64,000 nucleotides of DNA from Phorcus lineatus (GCA_921293015.1 OV121092.1:26521264-26585263); one strand, 5' to 3'; shown: positions 35,480 through 48,324, counted from the first letter of the stretch. Notes: generated from the sequence alone by a model not told the origin. Numbers and translations: made by a program.

Positions 35480-38440
35480 AAAATTCATGGAAATTAACCA
35501 CTGCTTGCTTGCCATGTTCATTTTCGATGATGTTGTTTTCAAATTTATCACTGCATTGATAGTTTTCCCCTGGTATTAGATCATTATCTTTGTTGTCTGT
35601 TATTCAACATGATGTTGTTATTTCCCAAAGGTCCTTTTACAAAACTTTCATGCGTGGTTCAACATTTATGTGATAGGACTTTAATGTACAAACTGCTTTT
35701 TTATAATTGAAATGATTATTTCATGTTTTTAATATTATGTTTTTGATATACTTGCTTTTGTTATTCAATCTACTCACTGATTGATGTTCTAGCCTTGATG
35801 TTTATGTTATTGATAAAACATGAGAGAGGTGATGGTTTTGATGATAAAACCCTTGGAATAAAACTTGTGGAAGTAATTAAGGCGTTTAACTTTTCTTTTG
35901 GTCTTGCTTCCCACTCAGGTTTTGCAATTCTGATCATAACTTCTCTCTTGTGGTTTATTCACATTGATTTACAGATTTTTTGTGCAAATGTCTAATGGCG
36001 GGAGACCAAACAAATATTTTAAAATAAAATGCAAATTCGCTCAAGTTAAGATGAAAAGTTTTGGGTATGCGAAAAAGTACAGAAATGGATTAAATATAAA
36101 AAATGTTCTTTTTTTGTGAAGTTGGATTATGAGTCGCAATTAATTTATCAAAATTAGTCAGATTCCGTAAATCAAATTAATTTTTTTTTCCCCAATGAAA
36201 CTCCAACATACTGCAGTTAAATATAAATAACTAAACAACACTTTGGCTCCTCAATCAATCAATCAAACTGAAGAAATGATATACAGTTAATATACCTTTA
36301 TTACAATGGGAACAAATAGGTATTTGTCACTGGCTAAGAAATCCGGATTACCTGTATGTTTAAGTTCCCATAGGTTAAATGGTAAAAGATACAGTTTGAA
36401 TAATATCTATATTAAAAACACCTTGAAAATGCTCTTCTACGTCCGAATTCTTATTTCCTAGTGAATTAGAGAATTCTATTAACATGTCGGTCATCTAAGC
36501 ACAATGTGAACATGATCACTTTTATGTGTGTGGATCATGCAAGATTGAAATAGAGGTCTGTTTAGCATATTATATTCTCCTGCTACTAAGGAAGGAATGA
36601 TATGGCTATAAATGTCAGGTTTATAGGCTGTTAGCGCATCTTTGTCCTATAAAATAACATTCCCTTCCTGCTGCTGTTCCGTACATACCAGGTTCATGGA
36701 TACTTTTAATTCTTTGAAAGAGTTATGAGATTATTAGACTGACAACGGTATAAAAACAATGTTTATTTTCACTGATACCCTTGCTGTTGATGATATAAAA
36801 ACATATTGATAACTCTCTTTAGAATATTTTTACTAGAGTTTTGTTGATATATTGTAGTAAAGAAATTGTGATATATTCTCTGACGATAAATGTATCATGA
36901 AATATATATTTTTTACTTTAAATGCTGTTAAATTTAGTCAAAACCTTAAATGCCATTCTCTATTTGAAATAGGTAATGGTGATCGATACGTATCGTATGG
37001 AATCGTATTGTAATGAAGTGTTGTGATATATATGCCATTGTGACATGTTTTTATCGTCATGACTCCACTTCTTACGTTATAGGTAATAATTGATAAATCT
37101 TAAATGAAGCAACTCAAAAAAGTGAAACTAAAATGTCAGTTTTTCATTTTTGAACCAGAACTTTAAATCTCATTTTTTTCCCACTGAAAGTGTATACACG
37201 TAACAAGCAAGCGGTAAACATGTACAATTTGCTATTCGTTTGTTGTTTTTTTCACGGAAATGAATGTTGTTATATTGAAATGTCATCGCATTTTTACATG
37301 GCATGTTTTCAGGCAATTTTTTAAAATCGATTAGTAGATATATAGATGAAATAAATTCTTCTTGATTGTAAATGAAGGGTTGAGGAAAGCTTTCTCTACA
37401 TAGTTTATGACGAGGACAGGCTTCAATCATAGGAATTAAATCTTGGTTCATATTTTGCACAATTTGCATAGTTAGTTTCTTTCTTTTTTTTCAATATACT
37501 GTACAAATTTTTTTAGAGACCATCCCACTTTTCAATGTCTAGGTTTTTGCATACATCATAATTTTAGCTATATCAAATATTTAGATATTGAAAATTGGGG
37601 TTTAAATTTCTGAGTATTTTTTATGACTTCTTAGAGAATTTGATAAAGAAAATTGAAAAAAGGGCAGGTCAGCTGAAGTTTGGGGTTTGAAGATTAATTT
37701 AATTTTTTTTACTTTTATAGCTCTAATTTTTCTATGGCAATGGTCTTTATTTTCAAAGCATGATAACAGATATGAATTCATTGCTTTGATTATAATCCCT
37801 GTATTAAATTTTTAAAAATAAGTTTTGAGGGAACCAGCATTTTGTTAACAATGAGAGAAAAGATCTTTTTTTTGTTTGAATTTCAACCATATTGTCCGTA
37901 AGTGCTAAATATGAAGTTGATATCAAGAGGTTTTATTAGCAAAATATTTTTTGTATATCTTTTCTATGAATTTAGCAAACCATTTATTATTTCAGGTTCA
38001 GGTTCAGGTCTACAAGTTTGTGGCTATTGGACCATGATGCTTTGTTCAAAACATTGACCAATTCTATTTCTATCCTAATCTCTAATGAAAATTGACTTTT
38101 TTAGTTCAGAGACTAGACTATTGTTCAAATATTATCAGTGTGTGGTACATAGGAATGCCTTCATGTCACGATCCTATTAATGGCATTGAATTACCGTAAT
38201 TGACTTAATAAAAGACATAGAAATTGAAAAAAATGTTGGTGCTTCTAAAAATGATTAAACATTCAATTAAATGAGAGAAATATCACCCAATAGAATAAAA
38301 ATATAATCTCATAAATGCAAGAGGTACATTTTAAATCTTGCTCCCAGACTAAAGAAAAAAACAAGGGTAAAAAAACATTTTCAGTAACTAACTAGGTGTA
38401 TCAAAGTCAGTATTTTGTAAGGGGTGCTTTCTTCTCATTT
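35480..38440. other. Unique A+T-rich sequence, no gene seen
   Basis: Contains the palindrome CGATACGTATCG at about 36974 and (GGTTCA) direct repeats at 37994-38011. The 99-codon minus-strand frame at 37170-37469 has no recognisable domain. Confidence 0.45.
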
Positions 38441-38754
38441 GGGGGCGGGCTTGCGCAGTGGTTAGCGCATTTGGCTTCAGATCAGGATGTCCGTGGTTCG
38501 AATCCTGCCAGGGGCTCGGCAGCTTTGTCTACAGTAGAGAACTGTTCTACACGCAGTCAGGTTTGGGTGCAATGCTACACTGAAATTCAGCGCAGTACCA
38601 CCCATGGTTCGCTTGCTCCAGGAGATGCTTGCAAGTTTCACCGCAATGCATAACCACAATGGTGTTGCAGGCATTCACCCTGGCAAAATACTAGTGGCCA
38701 CAATATAAGTGAAATACTCTTGAAAGCGGCGTTAAACCCATTATCACCTCACCT
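38441..38754 (+). mobile_element. tRNA-derived SINE, full length
   Basis: Complete and well preserved: GGGGGCGGGCTTGCGCAGTG start, GGTTCGAATCC box B, GAAAGCGGCGTTAAAC and CACCTCACCT end. A possible short target duplication around TCATTT is too weak to fix the ends. Confidence 0.92.
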
Positions 38755-39559
38755 GACTATTTCATCATTTTTGGGTACTAAGAAGGAGAAGGCATTTATC
38801 AATTTCAGACCAAATATGAAACATGTTTCAAACATTGTGGCGTAATTAATTTTCAGGAAAGATGTCTTCAAGCTTCAAACTGAGTATCAGGCAGTGAATG
38901 AGCTTTTGAATCCTTTGAAATAATGATTTGGACAGATTAAAGGACATTGCAGGTTTTCCTGTCAAACAGGTCCACATAGAAAAAAATCGAAACTTGTTTC
39001 AAAAGCATGTTTTTCTTGAAGTTGTCAGTATTGATATGCACTCCCGAGATACAAACTACCTTTGTGCATGAATGATATCCCTTGATAGAACATAAAAAAT
39101 TAATTACATTTTAGATGTTTCATTTTTCTCAAACAAAAGAAAGCCAACATAGTTTCATAACCTTAATGACCATACAGGATACAGAATGGTAATCTTTATA
39201 AATACCATATGTTCAAACTTTTTAGACGCTACTTCATGTTCAAAGTTTGCTGTTGAAAGTTGCAACTCAATATTAAACCTTCTATACTTATTCATCTACA
39301 GCATACATAAAGCACAAGAAACCAGGCTATATATTTCAGCACTGTGAAGCAACCAAGTGGAACACGGGTTTGACCATCCAGAAATGTTGTTCTTTGAAAT
39401 AAACGATATATCACTGGAGTGTTATAGACATTGGATAATAGTTTTATTATACATTTGTAAACTCAGCCTGGAATATGTTTATGTCGTTAGTAGCTGGATG
39501 TTGTCTACATCATTTATTTGCTGCAAGATGATCAATTGAAATAATTCAAGGATTTCTTT
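38755..39559. other. Unique sequence, no gene seen
   Basis: No exon-like or repeat structure was found. Confidence 0.45.
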
Positions 39560-39930
39560 CATGTGTTCAAGTATTAATTCTCCTGAGTGTGTTGAAAAAG
39601 GATCTTGTTGAATGATATGTTTTTCTCGTGAGATTTCAAGGATTCTTTTAAATTATAGGAATTTCTTGAATGTTTTTTACAATGATCTTTTGAATTATAG
39701 GACTTTCTTAAATGTTGTGTGAAGGATTCATTTGATGTATATATAGATAGGACTTTCTTGAATTTTTTTTGGTCACAGATCTTTTTTGAGTTAAAGGAGT
39801 ATCTTGAATGTTGTTTTTTTAAAATGAAAGTGCTTTCTGGAATGTGTTTTTTCAAGGCTTCAATATTCTTTTGAATAAAGGGACTTTCTGGAATGTGTTT
39901 TTTTGAAGGATTCTTTGGAGTTATAATTTA
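39560..39930 (+). repeat. Decayed about 55-65-bp tandem repeat, about six units
   Basis: TTTCTTGAATGTTTTTT, AGGATTCTTTTGA and ATTATAGGACTTTC words recur in order with many changes. The minus strand is open for 93 codons here only because the repeat lacks stops in that frame. Confidence 0.65.
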
Positions 39931-40519
39931 TTGAATCTTGACTTAACAGTGTAACCAGCTTTCACATAGTGTAATATGAGATCCTTCCTTATAATACAAA
40001 ATATTGATGATTATTTGATATGCGCTAGTGCATTGCACCGTCCATTCATTTTTGCTGACTAAAATGTCTTCAAGGTTACATGCATTTCTTGTTGATAACT
40101 TAATTGGCCTAGCCTAAAGAGGTCATATGAAGAGGAGATCCCTTTGCATGTGTACTGGGGCTATTTTTGGAGGTACATACATAGGCGCATACATAGGCCA
40201 TGTTTTGACTGTGAAGTCTTAGGCCTTTGTTTGTAAAGCTCTTCAACATCCGTACAACTTTTCTACTATAGTCAGGTTATGGTCGTCCTACGGAACCTCA
40301 TAAAAAGCCTCACTGGGCAACATTTGAGATTTTTCTCATTGGTGATTTGAATATTGAGATTTCATGTGTCCGGACCCACAAAGAGGAAAAAAGTGTGTCG
40401 TGGTGATAAGTGCTTTGCTATCAGTCAAATCGGGCACACTATTGCAGTATTGCTGAAAGATATCTCGAGTGGGAGGTGTATGATTCAAGGTCAGAGCCTA
40501 CATGCTATATAAGAAGACT
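39931..40519. other. Unique sequence, no gene seen
   Basis: Slightly less A+T-rich than its surroundings. No exon recognised. Confidence 0.4.
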
Positions 40520-40720
40520 ACACTTTGAATTGGGGAGTTGAGCAGCTGAATATTGAAGTCACACTGTCGACTATTGATGTCACGGTCTGGAGTTTTGAAG
40601 TTTCGCTGTGGAATATTGAAAGAGCATCGTGGAAGTTACAGTTTGCAATATTGAAGTTCTATTGTTGAATAGGGAAGCTGACTTTTGGAACATTCAAATT
40701 ACATAGTGGAATAAGTAACT
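40520..40720 (+). repeat. Decayed short-period repeat
   Basis: GAATATTGAAGT(C/T), TTTTGAAGTTTC, AATATTGAAGTTC and related words recur every 25-30 bp. It is a diffuse array, possibly part of the leader region upstream of the exon at 41606. Confidence 0.4.
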
Positions 40721-41605
40721 TAAAGGAATATTGAAAATTTCACTGATGGATTTCATTTTCTTCAATAGTGGATAAAGCATTCTCAAATGTTCAGAGTTAT
40801 ATTGTTGTGAAATTTTGCCTGGATATTTCTTCTTTGAGAATGGATATTGGAGAATATCATGGAATACAACTCATATCATGACTAATGTTTTGATATTTGA
40901 ATATCATATCAAGGTATACTACAGTTAAGCAAATGATCAAATATGTGTCAAAGATATCCTTGGAAGCAAAACCAATGGTACAGTAGAAAGTATTTACAGA
41001 AGTAGGTTAATTCATACCAAGTGCAAGGAGAATCAATCAAGGCTAGACATACAACACTCAAAGTGAAGCGATAACTAAGACAGAAAGGGGAGTAGTAGAG
41101 TTCCTTGCCGAAGCCTAGTAATCAAAACGCCAGAGTTTGAGGAGCAGAATAAAGAGAGACAATATTGTGGGTCTTGGTCGACCAAGAAAAACAATGCCTT
41201 TCTTTCAGACACCAAATTGAAGAAAAAAATCTAGAATCAAGACAATTGGAATTTGGAGCTAATTATCTTGGGAGATCAAGGTGGAAGTGCTTTGTTTTTA
41301 AAAAAAAATTGATCTTTGTTCATTTGGATAACTGACTGAAAAATCAGTGTGAAATAAAGCAAGAAAAGTCTCTTTTTTTTTAAGAAAAGGAATTGGAGAG
41401 GAAAACACTGCATCAAATTGAATCACATGTTCCAAAAATTGAATGATTGAGATTTTTTTGGGCTAAAAATCCGAACATCTAAATAAGACTTTATAAAAGT
41501 CGAGGAAAAATTAAATCCATTTCAAGCTGAAAAAAGGAATGAGAGGTTGTGTTCCCCGATTTATAAGCCACTGTGTTTTTGTGTGAGTTTTGTAAAACAA
41601 TCACA

Positions 41606-41707
41606 ATGAACTTCAAAGGTCCTCCTAGCCCAGGTGTGATGGGCGTCAAATTTAGACTTGGACATCGAGTTTTTATCACAGAGGATGTACCTGAGGATCG
41701 TGTTCTG
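41606..41707 (+). CDS. Candidate first coding exon, unknown protein
   Basis: ATG at 41606 has A at -3 (CACAATGA). It opens a 34-codon stretch beginning MNFKGPPSPGVMG, continuing VKFRLGHRVFITEDVPED and ending RVL, directly followed by GTAGGT at 41708, a usable splice donor. If read through, the frame stops seven codons later. The preceding 600 bp is purine-rich (many GAAA/GGAG words), as a long 5' leader can be. No protein family was recognised and no following exon was found to 64000, so the intron would exceed 22 kb. It could also be an alternative promoter of a gene whose earlier exons lie upstream. Confidence 0.4.
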
Positions 41708-42539
41708 GTAGGTTTTTCTTTATTTTGAAAACCATCTTAGTATAATACCAAATATAACAAAATGAAGTTATTAATCTATCGGTACAAATTCTTGTGCTTT
41801 TTAGGTTGACGCCTTGGTAGGATTTGAAGGAATATCCTATGAGTGAAGAAAACACGTCATCAATAGCTCTTATCAATTGACAAAAATAGTTCCAAAATTT
41901 TGGACAAAAATTAGTTTACTTTCATTAACATTATTAATATTAAATATACCCCTCTGTATCATGGAAAAGAAATTTTTGCCAAAGTGAAATGAATTTTTTT
42001 AATTTGTATTTCTTCAGCTTAATTAAGATGTTGAAGTCGTAGCGAAAATAGCTAGAAAATGTTAGTGGCAAACAGTTTCCTGTGGGTCATGTAAGTGATC
42101 CGTAGAGAAAAAGTAGTTCATTCCTAATCAACTTTGTACCTTCTGACCTCTCGGTCTGATTGTAGGAAGCATGCTGCAGACATCTTGTTTTCAGAATTTG
42201 GCCTGCGAAGATTTTTCGTGGGGGGAGTGGGGAGCAGGGAGGGTTCTAACATATAAAATATGGCATGGCTCTGTGTTTGTCTGGCATTGGTCATCTGTAA
42301 ATTCCAACCCCAATGCTTAAGATGATAACCTACACATTTTAAAGATTTTGGTTCTGAACCCTCCTCAAATATGAGTGTGGCAGACATTTTTCTTAAAGCC
42401 TTACAATGACTTTTCCTCCAGAACCGCTGCATCCCCAAAGCGTAAATTTGATAAGCATGTGTAACATGCACCAAGGGAATGTATTCAGATTCTACATGAG
42501 ATGTCCTTTGCCTCAAGAAATCTGAACTCTTGTGTACAT
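41708..42539. other. Unique sequence, no gene seen
   Basis: The minus strand has the longest non-repeat open frame of the window (130 codons, 42124-42516). It shows no domain, biased codon use or splice pattern, and the reverse strand contains long G runs, so it is probably chance. Confidence 0.4.
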
Positions 42540-42545
42540 GCAGGT

Positions 42546-42965
42546 TCCTTGATTATTGAGATTTGGAATTTATAGATTTGGTGACCCTGTGACCCCTTGA
42601 GGATCCCGTTAAGGGCCACGAGGGCCACACCCTCAGAACCTGTTCTTCTGAAGCTAAAGGTCTAGAAACCTTTTTTAGCTTGGATTAGATGAGGGTAACT
42701 GTATTTCTCTATGCCTTGAGCAGCCACTGAGTGAATGGACAAGTGCGCTCTTTAAATGGACAAATTATCAATATCTGATTACCCTGGGACCTTTTATAAG
42801 AACCACAGAGACTACACCCTAAAAAACTTTTTTATGTTCTACTGCAGAATCAAAAGGCTTAGAAACCTGAAACCTTTTGTAAAGACTCCTGGTTGGGATT
42901 ATCAATTTCAGATTTGTAACCCTGTGACCCCTCAAATGGTGACCCTGTTACCATTGTGTAATACA
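42546..42965 (+). repeat. Dispersed GTGACCC repeat, two or more decayed units
   Basis: Words such as TTTGGTGACCCTGTGACCCC, AAAGGTCTAGAAACC and GACTCCTGG recur within the segment and again at 52245-52500. This points to a dispersed family with tandem tendency. Not otherwise identified. Confidence 0.5.
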
Positions 42966-44798
42966 TTTTTGAGAGCCTTTGACTCTTATGGCTCTAGGGC
43001 TCTATTTCTACTTAATACAAGGATTTCTCTTGCAAACAAAGAAAGTTTGGCTACACAAATACATTTTCATTTCTTGATTGATTACACATAAATGGCCGCA
43101 TGCATGCAGTTTTCGCTTGGCAATTCAATGATACTTAGTTTTACAACAATGGATAGTCAGAATGAATAATGAGATTTCTTTTCCTATCAAGTACACATAT
43201 TTGCATACAATAAATAATAAAAATTGCAAAACATGCTTCACTGCATGCCTTTAAAATCACCTTCTCAGAATGTCAACATTTCTCTGGGACAATACCATCA
43301 TAAATAATGCATGAAAATTGTGCAATAATTTAACCTAATATTCCCGCCTCTCAAGATCTAGAAGGTTGCCTTAACAAACTAACCTACAATTGTTCTAACA
43401 CTTATTTAAATTAAAAATTTTATTTATTCAAGGATAGATTATATCCTTTGACTTAAGCAATATTTGCGACTGACTTTGTCTAGCTTTGCCTTGTTTAATT
43501 CAATTTTAATATCAATGGAGAGGTGGAGAAGAAAGTTAAAAGAAATGTAAATAAGAAATTGCTCGGGAGCACAACATACAAAGAATTGAATCCTCCTTGT
43601 CTCTTTAGAACAAATAGAAATACAAAAATGTCTTTTGATAAAGTGAGATGATTTTGCGAGTCGTTTTATTTGCATTTTAGGTGTTTACAGGTGTGTAAAC
43701 AATTAAATTATCCAGCGCTGAATTCCTCCAGTGACTGGTTGATAGTAACCATGGAGGGTCACAATATTTGTCCGAACGTAGCAATTTATGTATTTTTTTT
43801 AGAGATTATTAAAGGTGGAAGTGTGTCATATGTCTTATAAATTCAAGAGCAAATTTGTAGCCTCTCTTGGCTCATATTTTCTAAGCTTGTGTATACATAT
43901 GATAATTCTTAGATTACCATTTCTTTACGAGCAAAATCTAATTTTTGCCTACTAGACATTCAACCCTTGGGAACTGGAAGTATTTTTATATTTTAAATAG
44001 GGAGTTGAATGTTTCTTAGATAAAAGGGTATTGTGAAAACAAATTAAAGAGGTAGTTTCAAAATTATCAGTTAAGCTATATGTGAATCCATTTTCCAACC
44101 TCAAATGATTCGAAGGTGTTCACATTAAAGGGGTTCACAGTTGGTGTGGGTTCTATCTTCTGAAGCATGTTTTTTTCTGTTTTATTTGTTAAAATAGTCT
44201 CCAAAAACATTCTTCAGTTCATGCAATTAGACTTGAATCATGTAGGATAAAAAAAAAAAATCTTTTTTTCATCGTTTTCAATCTTTTATGTCGTTAGTGA
44301 CAAAAACATACAGGAACTGAACAAAGGTTGATGTTAAGTGTTCCAATGTGAAATATGACCCTGCTTATGTTTAACCACACAAGTAATGAGTTCACTTGCA
44401 GATAAAATTTATTCTTGTTTAATAATAAAGCCTATCATGAAGGAATTAAGGCAATTAAGCTGTTGTTTACATTTAAAAAATTTCAAAATCTCATGTAAAA
44501 TTGCTTGATAAAGGCAATTATAAAACCATTTATAAAACATTTCATGCAGCTAATGTTTTCAGTGAAAATAGGAAAATATCGAATCCGTTATGATTTAAAT
44601 TGACCACTTAATTATCAAACAACGACATTTTCTCCATTAACCTTTTCAACAGGGTTTTTTCTTGATAAGAGATTTTTGACTCTCTATATGTCTCCCTAAT
44701 CCTTAACCCCTTACTTGCAAACCCCAAGTATTCTTAGACAGTATATCTTTGGTTGGTAGCTTGAGTAACATTAAGTCTTTCAAAAATCGGTGCCTTTT
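42966..44798. other. Unique A+T-rich sequence, no gene seen
   Basis: No exon-like or repeat structure was found beyond short homopolymer runs. Confidence 0.45.
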
Positions 44799-44809
44799 AA
44801 AATTTATTA

Positions 44810-46212
44810 GGGGGCGGGATAGGGTTTGGTGCCAATGTGCCTATACATCCCAAAGCGCCTACATCCCAATGTGCCTACAAAAAATGTGTATGCACATTGG
44901 GGACTGAAAAAACACCCCCTTCTCAGAAAATGGGTATTACCCGTAAGTCAACAGTTGTTACCTAACAAAGCAATTTTAAGTTCATTAAAGAGTAGCAGTG
45001 TTAACAAAACGTTGTCAGACATAAAAGGAAAACTTGCATTGAGTCATCATAGTAATGGCCACAAGGGCAAGATGAGGTTGGGGATATGAATCGTTCATAT
45101 TTGTGTGCATGGAGATCACTACATTCAAGGTCAGGTATTTGGTAAACTTTACCTTGTGTGAAAAGAAATTATTGATCCAAAATTCTAAATCACCCCAAAA
45201 CAGGTTTTTATCAATCAAATAATTCTTTTTTAGTATAAATGACTCTGTGCAAGAATCTGAATTCAAACCATGCCCATATAGGTTTAAAACATTGTGCCAG
45301 TTGAATTCACAATCAGAGAATATTTTTTCCTATTTGATACATATTTCAAGTTTATCACCTTTAGAAATAAGTCTGTGATAGAATGTTTCAGAGCCTTTGG
45401 AAATTTTAAATATATACATTCCTTTGGTATATACTTATGTATTCATTATAAAGTATAATATTGGAGCGGTTGATAATCTTTTCCCAAGTATCTGGTAAGA
45501 TGCGAATGAGATTGATGTTTCAAAAGATATAAACCCATGTTCACCCTTCACTCTCAATAAACTCTTATTTGCTATAATGTCTGTTGAGGATGCAAGGGAC
45601 GCTGTAGTAACGTAGTTACACTAGTTACATCAGTGCAGCCAAGCAGTGTGACGTGTAAAACCACATTTATTATTGCAATGATTTTTTAATGAAATAAATA
45701 TCAAACTTCATCAAATAAGGAAGCGTGAAAAGTCATGTGAAATAAAATTTGTTATTGTCATTATCAAACTACTCTGGATCAAGTGGATGAGTCCATTGTC
45801 AAACATAGGTTTGAGGAACTGATACACAAACCACTCACGCATGGATTTGTTTTGATAGCAGTGTAGGCAAACTGGGCTGTAGGCACATTGGGAACATACC
45901 CGGGATAGTTCAGTGGTTAGCGTGTTCGGCTTCGGATCAAGAGGTTTGTAGTTCCCACCAGGAGCTCGGCAAATTTGTCTGCAGTAGAGAACTGTTATAC
46001 ACTCAGTCAGGTTATATGGTGCAATGCTACACTGAATTTAAGTGCAGTACCACCCATGGTTCACTAGTTCCAGCCGATGCTCTCCAGTTTCACCACAATG
46101 CTTAGCCACAATGGTATTGTGGGCTTTCTCCCTGCAATAATAATGGCAGCAGCTATATAAGTGAAATACTCTTGAAAGCTGCGTTAAACCCCATTTCACC
46201 TCACCTCACCTC
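44810..46212 (+). mobile_element. tRNA-derived SINE interrupted by a DNA transposon
   Basis: The SINE starts GGGGGCGGGATAG at 44810, is interrupted, and resumes at TTCAGTGGTTAGCG (45909) through to the CCTCACCTCACC end. The whole is flanked by a 10-bp duplication AAATTTATTA (44800-44809 and 46213-46222), proving one SINE insertion later split in two. Box B is damaged (GTAGTTCCCACC). Confidence 0.92.
44823..45900. mobile_element. 1,078-bp nonautonomous DNA transposon inside the SINE
   Basis: Bracketed by an 8-bp duplication CGGGATAG (44815-44822 and 45901-45908) of the SINE's own head. The ends are imperfect inverted repeats: GGTTTGGTGCCAATGTGCCT at the left; GGTATGTTCCCAATGTGCCT reading in from the right. 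Each end carries extra subterminal CCCAATGTGCCTACA-like words, plausible transposase-binding repeats. GG termini with an 8-bp duplication suggest Merlin; a Mutator-like or hAT-like group is not excluded. No transposase is encoded; the 87-codon frame at 44826 is made of the terminal repeats. Confidence 0.88.
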
Positions 46213-46222
46213 AAATTTATTA

Positions 46223-47870
46223 TCTATCAGATATTTGAAAGGAACCTCAGAGAAGTTGGATTTTCAATACAAAGCTAGACTTGCTTGTAAAGGGGAAGAA
46301 CCAATCTTGTATCATTTTGTTTGTTTATGATTTGCAAATCTTCAGAATATATTTTCTTTCACTAATAAATTTTGTCAATAAATAGATTTTCCCTGAATTG
46401 AAACACAGACAGCAGTTATATTCCCAGCTGATTAGATCAAGATGGGACTCTTAGTGATGGCAAAGGTTCTTACTTCTTAAAATATTAGGGACACTGATAG
46501 GCTAGTCAAATCTCCTGAGGACTCCCTCTAGGAACAACAATGCAGACATGATTTTTTTTCTTGAAGTAAACACAAAAAAGTCTTAGGATTTCTGAAGATT
46601 TTCTCGAACAGAATTTGATATTTTTTTGAAGCCTTATTTCAAGTCTAGGAAATATTCAGAAGCCCATGTTACTTGTTGACTTAAAGGAGGATATTTTGAT
46701 TCCTGTCTTTGTGACACAGGCACGTTCTGTCTATGTAAATAGTCGCACATGTATTTTTACTGGACATCAGAGGATTGCAAAGAGGGTTTAGCTCAAGTCA
46801 AGGTTTACGTGTCATGAATATTGGAAAAACTAACTTATTTTCTTTCCTCCTGGGACGGACACTGGAAAACAACTTGACCTTTTGGTTTTAAAAAAAATTT
46901 AGTTTTTCTAGTGCAATTCTTTTTTGTTTGAAAAATTTAAGAATGATATGCTTTTAAGTCCTTGAAAGAAAACTTTATTTGCTTTATGTTATGGATGTTG
47001 TTGATTTAAAAGAGAGAATATAAACATTGATTACCCTTGGACTTTTTTTATTTCATACCAAAATTGCATTTTGGAAATATTCAGCAAGCACACTAAAAGT
47101 TTTTTAATACAAATGATTTAAGCTTATCAAAAAAGTTAGAAGAATAGATGAATACATTTGTGACTTAGAAATTTACATATCATGAAGAAAAATGTATGCA
47201 AAAAAACATGAAAAGATTTCAAAAAGCAAAAGGGGCATAGATTTAAGCTTTTTGCCAACCAAAAGTCATAAATTATTTTTCAAGTTTTTTAAAAATTCAC
47301 AATTAAGAATCATTTTGATCTCCCATGAGTCAAGAATCTAAAAGACCACTGTCATTGCTTTTGACATTTAAAAGTAAAAAAAGGCTGAAAGTTTTAAACT
47401 TTTTAATTTTTGAAGAAGAAGAAAAAACAACAGCAAAAGACAAACACTTTAACCCTTATTTACTGCTAATGAATTTATGCACAAGGAAAAAGTAGCTTTT
47501 ACTAACCACTGATGCATATTTAAGAACATTTTGTATCTCTTAACAAAATGAAACTATGGTACTATGTACTGTTTCTGATTTTAATACTGCTCCATGGCAG
47601 TAATTTTAGTTTATATTTGAACTCAATCCTATCAGCATGAAGTTTTGATTAAGCAGGCATCTGATTGTTTAAATGTATGGAAGGTGAGGTCAAGGTCATC
47701 TGACATGACCCTTATGGAGCAGTACCCAGATCAGATATGCAGTGAGGTTGGAGAGATAGGTCCTACCTAATTTCAATGAGATTGCAGATATCTTAGACTG
47801 CTTTCATCATTTCAGGATTACAGGATTACCAATTGTACTCATGTTAGTTTTTGGGGTGCCATTTTTATCC
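46223..47870. other. Unique A+T-rich sequence, no gene seen
   Basis: No exon-like or repeat structure was found. Confidence 0.45.
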
Positions 47871-47879
47871 TATATATGT

Positions 47880-48279
47880 AGGGGGCGGGATAGCGCAGTG
47901 GTTAGCACGTTCGGCTTCGGATCAAGAGGTCTGTGGTTCGAATCCCACCAGGGACTCGTCAACTTTGTCTGCAGTAGAGAACTGTTCTACACGCAGTCAG
48001 GTTTGGATGCAATGCTACACTGAATTTCAGCGCAGTACCACCCATGGTTCGCTAGTTCCAGCCGATGCTCGCAGGTTTCACCGCAATGCATAGCCACTAT
48101 AGTGTTGCGGGCTTTCTCCCTGCAATAATACTAGCAGCCGCGATATAAGTGAAATAATCTTGAAAGCGGCGTTAAACCCCAACTCACCTCACCTCACCTC
48201 ACCTGCAATAATACTAGCAGCCGCGATATAAGTGAAATAATCTTGAAAGCGGCATTAAACACCAACTCACCTCACCTCA
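47880..48279 (+). mobile_element. tRNA-derived SINE, reference copy, with duplicated 3' tail
   Basis: The best-preserved copy. The tRNA-like head (47881 to about 47955) has A box TAGCGCAGTGGTTAGC and B box GGTTCGAATCC. Its anticodon region CTTCGGATCA resembles tRNA-Arg(UCG). A unique body of about 170 bp follows, then the tail hairpin GCCGC...GCGGC within AGCCGCGATATAAGTG and GAAAGCGGCGTTAAAC, then (CCTCA)n. After the first tail, the final part from TGCAATAATACTAGC onward is repeated once (48204-48279). TATATATGT at 47871-47879 and 48284-48292 is a probable target duplication. Transcription by pol III and mobilisation by a partner LINE are inferred from the class. Confidence 0.95.
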
Positions 48280-48324
48280 TATATATATATGTCTGCCATT
48301 GCAAGTTCTGAGTATTGACATGTT

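Noticed and set aside
42124-42516. 130-codon minus-strand gene
   Set aside because: No domain, no start context, no splice signals and no repeat explanation. In 64 kb of both strands one such length by chance is plausible.
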